Part shown: positions 57,956-64,000 of the stretch, piece after piece | Layout: every line of letters begins with the position of its first letter | How positions within the stretch are numbered: position 1 is the first letter of the stretch | Source of the DNA: Cunninghamia lanceolata | Lineage: Eukaryota; Streptophyta; Pinopsida; Cupressales; Cupressaceae | NCBI GenBank assembly: GCA_027924645.1 | Contig: BSBN01000297.1 | Location: 620,001 to 684,000 of the forward strand | Reading direction: 5' to 3' | DNA: 64,000 nt | Program-made: the position numbers and the translations under genes | The notes under the pieces: model-generated | Told to the model about the DNA's origin: nothing | The model's input: only the letters and a program-made list of their open reading frames with translations | Database searches by the model: none

Positions 57956-58430
57956 CATGGACCTTCCCTTCTTTTTGAATTGTTCAACTCTATAAATGCT
58001 GAAAGGACTAGGATCTCCTTTGACAATTTGGGTTTTTCCCATGTGTGAGAAGTGTATTTCTTGAAATAATGTGGAGGGAATGGCCCTCATCCTATGGATC
58101 CAAGGCCTTCCTAGGATCATGTTGTAAGTGGTTTCTTCATTGATGCAATAAAATTTAGTTGGGAGGGTTTTGGGACCCAATGTGATTTGAAGATTGACCT
58201 TACCCATGGTTTGAGTGTTTGGGTTATCATGAATTCTAAGGATGGAAGTTTGTTTTGTGATTTGCATTATATCGTAACCCATTCTTTGAAGAAGCAAAAA
58301 GGAGACTATGTTGATTCCAGACCCATCATTGATCATTACATGTTTAATGGAATAGTCTTGAACTTGGACTATCAAATGGAGGGGGAGGTCTCCTTGTTTA
58401 GATATGTCATTGTCTGAGGGTAACTTTTCA
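57956..58430 (-). pseudogene. Element G protease
   Basis: On the - strand: MINDGSGINIVSFLLLQRMG (58335-58275; D-G-S in place of the usual D-G-G/S), LPTKFYCINEETTYNMILGR and PWIHRMRAIPSTL (to about 58085), then FSIYRVEQFKKKGRSMET, where it stops at the Tat insertion. The sequence resembles the Tat protease at 51140-51400, so element G is of a related lineage. Frame differs from gag (shift near 58480). Confidence 0.7.
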
Positions 58431-58479
58431 AAGTCAAATGTTGAAGAAGAACACTTTTCACTTGGAGTGTTTTGAATAA

Positions 58480-59634
58480 GATGGCCTGATCTAAGGCTTT
58501 GAGGAGAGCATTCTTGTGTGTAGGAGAACTCTTGATAAGCTGTAACATGTGCGAAAAATTTGAATTGTTGGAAGTGTCATCTAGTCATTTTGGTCCTTGG
58601 GTGACACAAATTTCTTGATCTTTATCTAATTCCACAAGGCCTATGGTGTTTTGATCAAAGGTTTTGGGGCTAAGTTCTTCATCTTGTGAGAATGTGTCCA
58701 TGAATATTTTTTGTTGATGTTTTGGGAGGTTTGATATGAAGTGATGGTACCCCCAACATAACTTGATCTCATGCCCCCTTCTCTTGTGAAATGAGCAATA
58801 TTTATCATGATTGTGATTTTGAGGTTTTTGATGATTGTTGTATGACTTCTTGTTGATTCTTAGGGGATAGTTGTTGGCATTTTCATTTCCCAAATTTGTA
58901 CGACTATTGTAGTCACAATTGTAGTTCCCTGATGGTGAAGTGTTTGTTGACCCATCTATGTTTTGATCATTTTTTGAGGATTTGTTATTTCTATCATAGC
59001 TTATCAACCTTCCATTGGAATCATACTCCCTCCTTCCACTATCAATAGCAACTTGGTCAATTCTAAGGGCACTTTCAAGTGCTTCTTGGTACAATTTGTA
59101 AGGGAGTTTTTGGACATGTTCTCATATGTAATTGCTGAGAGCATGTAAGAAGAGATTACAAAGTTCCCTATGATCCATGTTTGGTGCACTAGTTGAAGAA
59201 TTGAGAAATTTCCTCCATCATGTGATAAAATGTACAACCGACTCGTTGGCTTCTTGTTTGATTGTTAAAAATTTTCATATTCCTGTCTTGACCAGTTTGT
59301 TTATGTCTAAGACAACCACAAATTGATCAATGAGTTGCCTAAAAGAATGGATCGATGCTTCTGGAAGTCGATAGTACCAATCTAGAGTGATACCCTCCAA
59401 AGTCTTTGGAAAAATCTTTGCTACCACCCCATCCCAAGGAAGGAGGTCTCGCACTACCATGACATAAGACTTGATATGAGAGTTGGGATCACCCTCTCCT
59501 TTAAATTTTGGAAGCTCGGGGAGAGGCTGTGGTAGTATTACTTGACAAATATTGTAGTCAAGAGGCTCCTTTAAGTACTCGAGGTATGCACCTAAAAGGG
59601 AGTTATGTGTAGAGGGTCTTGTTCCTCCAAACAT
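58480..59634 (-). pseudogene. Element G gag
   Basis: Capsid part LPELPKFKGEGDPNSHIKSY, LEGITLDWYYRLP and FRQLIDQFV (59540-59310), then past in-frame TGAs FLHALSNYI and LPYKLYQEALESALRIDQVA (59160-59040), an Asn/Ser-rich tail, and CSFHKRRGHEIKLCW (58810-58765), a zinc-knuckle-like motif. The stops are TGA (three or four), not frameshifts, until about 58480. The true start lies upstream of 59634 and is not clear. Confidence 0.7.
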
Positions 59635-60059
59635 TAACCCTTCAAGTGGAGCTTGTTATATTTGTTGAAAGGGTATGCTAGATTATTGATATACTAAAAA
59701 AGTTGGATGACTAGATGGCGTCATGTTTACATTTTGAAGATTGGATGGGATTGTTTGTGGTTGATTTTGCATTATAGGAATCCCACCTATTTGATTGAGA
59801 CTTGTCACGTTGGATGATGTGGGCAAGGGAGGCTTGAATGTTTCATGGAAGTTTAGATGAGGGGGAATTTGTGTTGCCCCCTAGTTTGATTCACTCTTAT
59901 CAATGAAAGGATTTCCTTGTGACCTAGGTTTTTCTTGAATTTCACTTTGACAATCATTTCTAGCTTTAAGGGTCTTGATTCATTGGACCAAGGTTTCTAT
60001 AAGGTCTGTGAGTGAGGCTTCCTCTATTCTTTGAGTTTTACAACCTTGAGATCTAGAAG
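59635..60059 (-). other. Element G leader / gag N-terminal region
   Basis: Pro- and Gln-coding scraps on the - strand but broken. No primer-binding site recognised at the LTR side. Confidence 0.4.
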
Positions 60060-60596
60060 AAAAGGGGTCTAAGAGGAAATGCATGATACAAAATGGTAGA
60101 TAAGAGGAAAAGGAGGTGATATGCCTCTGGAAATAGGTCAGTCATGTGCAATAATCCAAATCTCCACTTGCACCACAAGATCTCCCGAGGGGAGATCTGG
60201 AAATAATAGGGGGAGATTTGGATTGGTTTAGTGAAACTGAAATCTGAAAGTGGGAGATGGATTCGGGGGACCTCTAGAAGGCTTCTAGGGGGTGGAGAGG
60301 ATGAAAAACATAGAGGAAAGGTGAAAAATCACCTACAAGATGCATACAAGGCTTAGGAACAGGGTCGAAAACTCAAAAAATGCAAATTGACAAGTGTTGC
60401 AGAAGTGTTGAAAAACATCAATGACAAAGAGAGAGGGAAAATGACAAAGAATAAACAACACAAGACAAGAAAGAAGACACACCATCAAGAGGTCTGCTAC
60501 TTAAAGGATGCTATTTTCATGCTTACATGTACGTGATAAGCATCAAAATCATCATAGGGGTCCTCGTGGAGGCTGTGCATGATTTTTGTGCTTATA
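60060..60596 (-). repeat. 5' LTR of element G
   Basis: Direct-repeat partner of 37078-37615. Outer end TATAAGCAC (one change from TGTAAGCAC). The 120-aa - strand open frame 60497-60859 crosses this edge and is not a gene. Confidence 0.65.
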
Positions 60597-60839
60597 GTGA
60601 TTGGATGTTGCAGTGGTGGGGTGTCCCATGTGACAAAGGATGGATGAAAAGATGTAAAGTCTATAATAATTATATTTCCATCCCCATTCTTTGAGCTATT
60701 AACTCCCACATGAGGTGGTGGGTAGAGGTCTTTTCTTAGGGGATGGAACAAGGTAGCAAGGACCCTTTGCATCGGTTTAATGATAACAACAAATTTAATA
60801 TTAAGTTTGATAGGCCGTGGATGAGATGGAAATGCACAG

Positions 60840-62491
60840 GTGGCATTATTTATCTTCATGTGTCTTATGGTTGGCTTCCCTCACATAAGAAAACCATTAA
60901 GATCACTACCTGCTTCTACTGTTGCACTAGTTATAGACGACAACATGGGGGGTGATACTGTGAAAATTGAGCCATCCTCACCTGAAGAATTTAAACATAA
61001 TCCTATGGTGTGGCATACTATCCAGGAGGGTGAGGTGGATTCCTTCCTAGAAGCTCTGGTTGGCTATGATGATAACCTCTCTAGACAATTCGCAGAATCT
61101 TGGGACAATAGGCAGGTTTGCATGGGGGGAATTGGGTTTGAGCTATTGGAGGAAGTAATTGGGTAGGCCGCTGGTATTCCTATCAGAGGAAAGAAGCATT
61201 GTCAAAGGAGTAAAGTGCTAGACCCAGAGAACATGGGGTTGTTTTTCAAGGAAGGGGAAGCTGTTGTCAAGATCTAGGGAGGATTCAAAAGGGAGAAGTT
61301 TCCATCCCCATGGGACCAAGTTTGTCTTATGCTAATGAAATACTTCACCCTTGAGGGGCACTTTAGGGTTTTCTACCACCTATCATTTTGTATTCCTAAA
61401 TCATTTTAGACATAGTATGGAGTTAAGCCTGCCTTTCTTCTTGCTATCATCCTTGGAAATCTCTATCTAGTTTGCCAAATATATCTTGTCCAAAAACCCT
61501 AACTACCAGGTTATTACCCTACACCAGGGACTCATTCTCTGGCTCTACCACTTCTCTACCACTTTCATTTAGCTTTGTGTCCTCCCAAACAAATTAAAGT
61601 TAGCCTTCTTGAAGATTCCTCTCTGGTTGTGGCCACTGTTGACCTCGGGGCTAAGGGTAAGAGAAAAAAATTTGTCAGGACCCCCAAAATAATGACCCCC
61701 TCCCCTAGTGGCCCCAATGAGGGGCCCAAAATTGAAGAAGTCCATGAGTCCTCTCCAGTGGGTACCCCTATCCCCAAGTCGGGCTCTATGTCTAAAACCA
61801 CACCCAAAAAATCTAGCAAAAAGAACAAATCCCCGGGCCAAGATGTTAAGAAGGATGCTACTGTGGTGGGGAAGAGGGGTCTAGATATTGAGGAGGAGGA
61901 GGAAACATAATCCTAAAGGAAGTGGTTGCGTTGAAGTTTATTGATTTGGAGACTGTTACTAAATAGGGGGAAGGTGGAGATTCGAGTGCTGTTGGTAACC
62001 CTGTGAAAGGTTTTAGAAGATCAAGCTGGATTGTTGGCATCCCCTCTACCAATCTACAGGATGTGGATCTATCAAGAGATTTTGAATTTGTTGAAGATAC
62101 TTTGGGTGAAGGGGAGGACGAGACTCCTACGGAGTCTTATCACGAGGAGGAAGGAACCAACTATTTCCCTGAGCTGAATTTATCGTAATCTGATGATGAG
62201 GACGATGATGTGGAGGAAGTCCAGGAATAGAAAGGTGAAAAAGGAGGTTTCTCACTATGTACCAAAATGATGAAGTATGTTTCTGAGCTCAAATCCAAGA
62301 TGGAGAAACTTCAGAAGAAGTGGTGGTTTATGTTGGAATTCGTTGCTAAAGCTCTACACCGCGCGACCTTTGTGTTCTCTGCTATCATAGACTTTAATGA
62401 TAAGGTTAAGGGAATTAGAGTTGATAGTCTAGGGGACTACAAGGACATGTTCAAGTTCCTATTCAAGTATGGGATCATTGAGAATCCATAG
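60840..62491 (+). pseudogene. Unknown ORF with acidic linker and C-terminal coiled coil
   Basis: Frame 1 (60840-61910) encodes VDSFLEALVGYDDNLSRQFA, CMGGIGFELLEEVIG, FKREKFPSPWDQV, MKYFTLEGHFRVFYHL and PAFLLAIILGNLYLV, a compact conserved-looking region. A Lys/Pro/Ser-rich basic stretch and an acidic EEEEE tail follow. After one frameshift near 61910 the second part (to 62491) has acidic segments and the coiled coil YVSELKSKMEKLQKKWW, ending GIIENP. In-frame stops near 61164, 61275, 61389, 61395, 61500, 61964, 62187 and 62228. The layout parallels family X but I see no clear sequence match. A LINE-like 3' end follows (see 62492-62670). I do not recognise a named domain; a retroelement ORF1/gag-like role is a guess. 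Confidence 0.5.
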
Positions 62492-62670
62492 CTAGTATCT
62501 GGGTCTTTTTGTTATTTTTGATTATAGTCTATTTGTGTTTTGGTGTTGTTTATCAACTTTCAATGAACTATTAATGTGCTATTTCTGGCTTGTGTAAGGC
62601 CTTGTTTTTCTCTTGGGGCCATTTTGTATAGGGTTTTGGACCCTCTTTTCTAGCTTACTTAATAAAAAAC
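62492..62670 (+). other. 3' UTR ending in an A-rich tail
   Basis: GGGTTTTGGACCC (possible terminal hairpin GGGTttTGGACCC) followed by CTTACTTAATAAAAAAC. This is the kind of 3' end seen on plant LINEs and polyadenylated retrocopies. Confidence 0.45.
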
Positions 62671-62779
62671 AACCTTAAAGTTACAACTACTAGTGCTAAA
62701 CTTTTAAAAATATTGGGCCTTAAATCCACAAATACTATCACAACTATTGGAACATGCTCAACAATTGGGTCCTTTCCCC
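62671..62779 (-). mobile_element. MITE-like element, partial copy
   Basis: Reverse complement of 62868-62978. Ends GGGTCCTTTCCCC followed by TA. It lies head-to-head with the next copy across an 88-bp spacer. Confidence 0.75.
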
Positions 62780-62867
62780 TAAAGTTGCATAACTTCCATT
62801 ATTAGAAATATAGTACGGTATGACATCCATGCACTTGGAGCTTATTGAATATACCATGAGCTCTCTA

Positions 62868-63306
62868 GGGGAAAGGACCCAATTGTTGAGCATGTTCCAA
62901 TAACCGTGATAGTATTTGTGGATTTAAGGCCCAATATTTTTAAAAGTTTAGCACTAGTAGTTGTGACTTTAAGGTTGTTAGTGTTATTATAAGTACTGAT
63001 AATTGAATGAAATGTGCTCATTAGATTTAAAAAGCAACCAATCATGTGATGCCACATCAATGCACCAACAAAACATGACTTAATGCACACCTATTGGTCC
63101 ACCCATTTTTTTGGGGAACTATTTGACACCTCAACAAAAAGCGTGCCAATGTGGCATCATATTTGATGATGTGGCCTTGAAACCTTAGTTATAAGTAGGG
63201 GCCTTGCCAAATAAGTGGATGTAAATTTTTTGGAGTGATTCAAAATTGCCATGTATGATTTTGAGAGGCGTAAAGTTAGGGTGCTCAAGTACTGGGTCCT
63301 CTCCCC
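62868..63306 (-). mobile_element. MITE-like element, complete, 439 bp
   Basis: Terminal inverted repeats of about 27-30 bp: GGGGAAAGGACCCAATTGTT and, at the other end (reverse complemented), GGGGAGAGGACCCAGTACTT. Flanked by TA on both sides (62866-62867 and 63307-63308). No coding potential. A truncated relative lies at 31990-32320. TA duplication suggests a Tc1/mariner-type source, but the terminal sequence is not the usual Stowaway one. Confidence 0.75.
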
Positions 63307-63308
63307 TA

Positions 63309-64000
63309 GAGGGAATAGACCTTTCATGTTTGTATATTTGCATAAATTTAAGGATTTCCTAAATGCCCTATGCCTTCGCAATAAATATGAGAATGGAGAA
63401 GCACAAAGACATACACTAAATGCTTAGGGAGAGGGTTTTTGGCCTTGATTCGCTGATAGACTTTTTAAGCGGACTTGCAAGTCTATAAAATTGTAAACCA
63501 TTTTTAGGGTGCCGATAAATGATTTTGAGGTTGTCGATAAATGATTTTTTAGGTCCTTGGAATTTGCCTCTCCATGTCACTAATGAGACTAACAAACAAT
63601 ATCTCCTTCATTATAAATAAATAAATAAATTTTGGGAAACAACTACTTTATCCACTACCCAAACCCCTACCAAATCTCTCACCAATTCTATATACGTTAT
63701 ATGATCTTTTCATTTCACCAACCACAATTCATTGTACAATAATATGCAACAACTAGGAGGGGGTGGGCAGGGTCAAAGGGGTTCTAGAATGGGTCGAGGA
63801 TAGTTGTTTAGGTAGTGGATTTGGTTTTACTTTCTTGGCTTGTGTCCTAGTTCTTCCTCTCTTTGCTCATGGAGATAGTAGACTATGATCTATAACTGTT
63901 GTGCTTGATGTTGAGGACAAAAACTATGTGACCATGGTTTATCTACACTTTGAGAATATAATAGTGAATGCTGGGCATGCATGTAGTGTGCCAAGTTGAA
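63309..64000. other. No gene seen
   Basis: A short duplicated phrase GATAAATGATTTT at about 63514 and 63537, and an (ATAA)n microsatellite at 63617-63638. No recognisable coding region. Confidence 0.4.

Larger units (their letters stand above)
37078..60596 (-). mobile_element. Tat/Athila-like Ty3/gypsy deletion derivative (element G), split by the Tat element
   Basis: Direct repeats 37078-37615 and 60060-60596 act as its LTRs (minimum extent). Between them on the - strand are gag (59634-58480), protease (58430-57956), a break for the Tat insertion (GTTTC duplicated), a protease-downstream linker (40207-39870) and an integrase C-terminal scrap (39800-39615). RT, RNase H and the integrase core are missing, so a large internal deletion had occurred. 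LTR boundaries are incomplete: the inner end of the 60-kb copy has no clear primer-binding site. Confidence 0.65.

Noticed and set aside
60497..60859. 120-aa open frame on the - strand
   Set aside because: Crosses the LTR edge of element G into unrelated sequence; no domain.

Overview
The window is repeat-dense nuclear DNA from a seed plant with a large genome. A gymnosperm is my best guess, from the very long LTRs, deep nesting and slow, substitution-led decay, but this is inference; a large-genome angiosperm is not excluded. I found no intact host gene, rRNA, tRNA gene or CRISPR. Nearly everything can be read as nested, decayed transposable elements.

Layout. (1) 1-2.9 kb, + strand: the 3' part of a coiled-coil protein of unknown function (called family X here), followed by LTR-like sequence. 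(2) 2.9-6 kb: small repeats, a gypsy gag scrap and a 361-bp copia-type LTR. (3) 5998-17580: an LTR element with giant LTRs (5.66 and 4.21 kb) around only 1.7 kb of decayed gag. (4) 17.6-30.3 kb, - strand: a Ty3/gypsy gag-pol pseudogene (element B), split inside its reverse transcriptase by an 8.56-kb Ty1/copia element (19936-28491; perfect 5-bp target duplication AGGGA). That copia element carries, between its primer-binding site and its gag, a second, longer copy of family X. (5) 30.3-37 kb: three LTR-like blocks, a MITE and the 3' end of a LINE. (6) 37.1-60.6 kb, - strand: a Tat/Athila-like gypsy deletion derivative (element G) split by a 17.7-kb Tat-lineage Ty3/gypsy element (40213-57950; perfect target duplication GTTTC). 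(7) 60.6-64 kb: a second unknown ORF type, two head-to-head MITE copies and unassigned sequence.

The Tat element is the most informative part. It has 1.19-kb LTRs, a primer-binding site, a polypurine tract and a gag-protease-RT-RNase H-archaeal-type RNase H-integrase frame, all on the - strand. Between integrase and 3' LTR it carries a GC-rich gene on the opposite strand for a plant mobile domain (PMD) protein. That gene seems to have its own TATA box, a 25-codon first exon and a phase-0 GT-AG intron. The same AGCGCTTTTGGT-type motif array lies upstream of gag and inside the PMD intron, in the sense orientation of each transcript. The coding regions are broken mostly by in-frame stops rather than frameshifts, and the two Tat LTRs differ mainly by transitions, which fits decay by methylated-cytosine deamination.

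Order of events read from nesting: element G came before the Tat element, and element B before the copia element. The Tat insertion looks youngest, with LTRs about 97% identical by eye. All coordinates and identities were read by eye and not computed.
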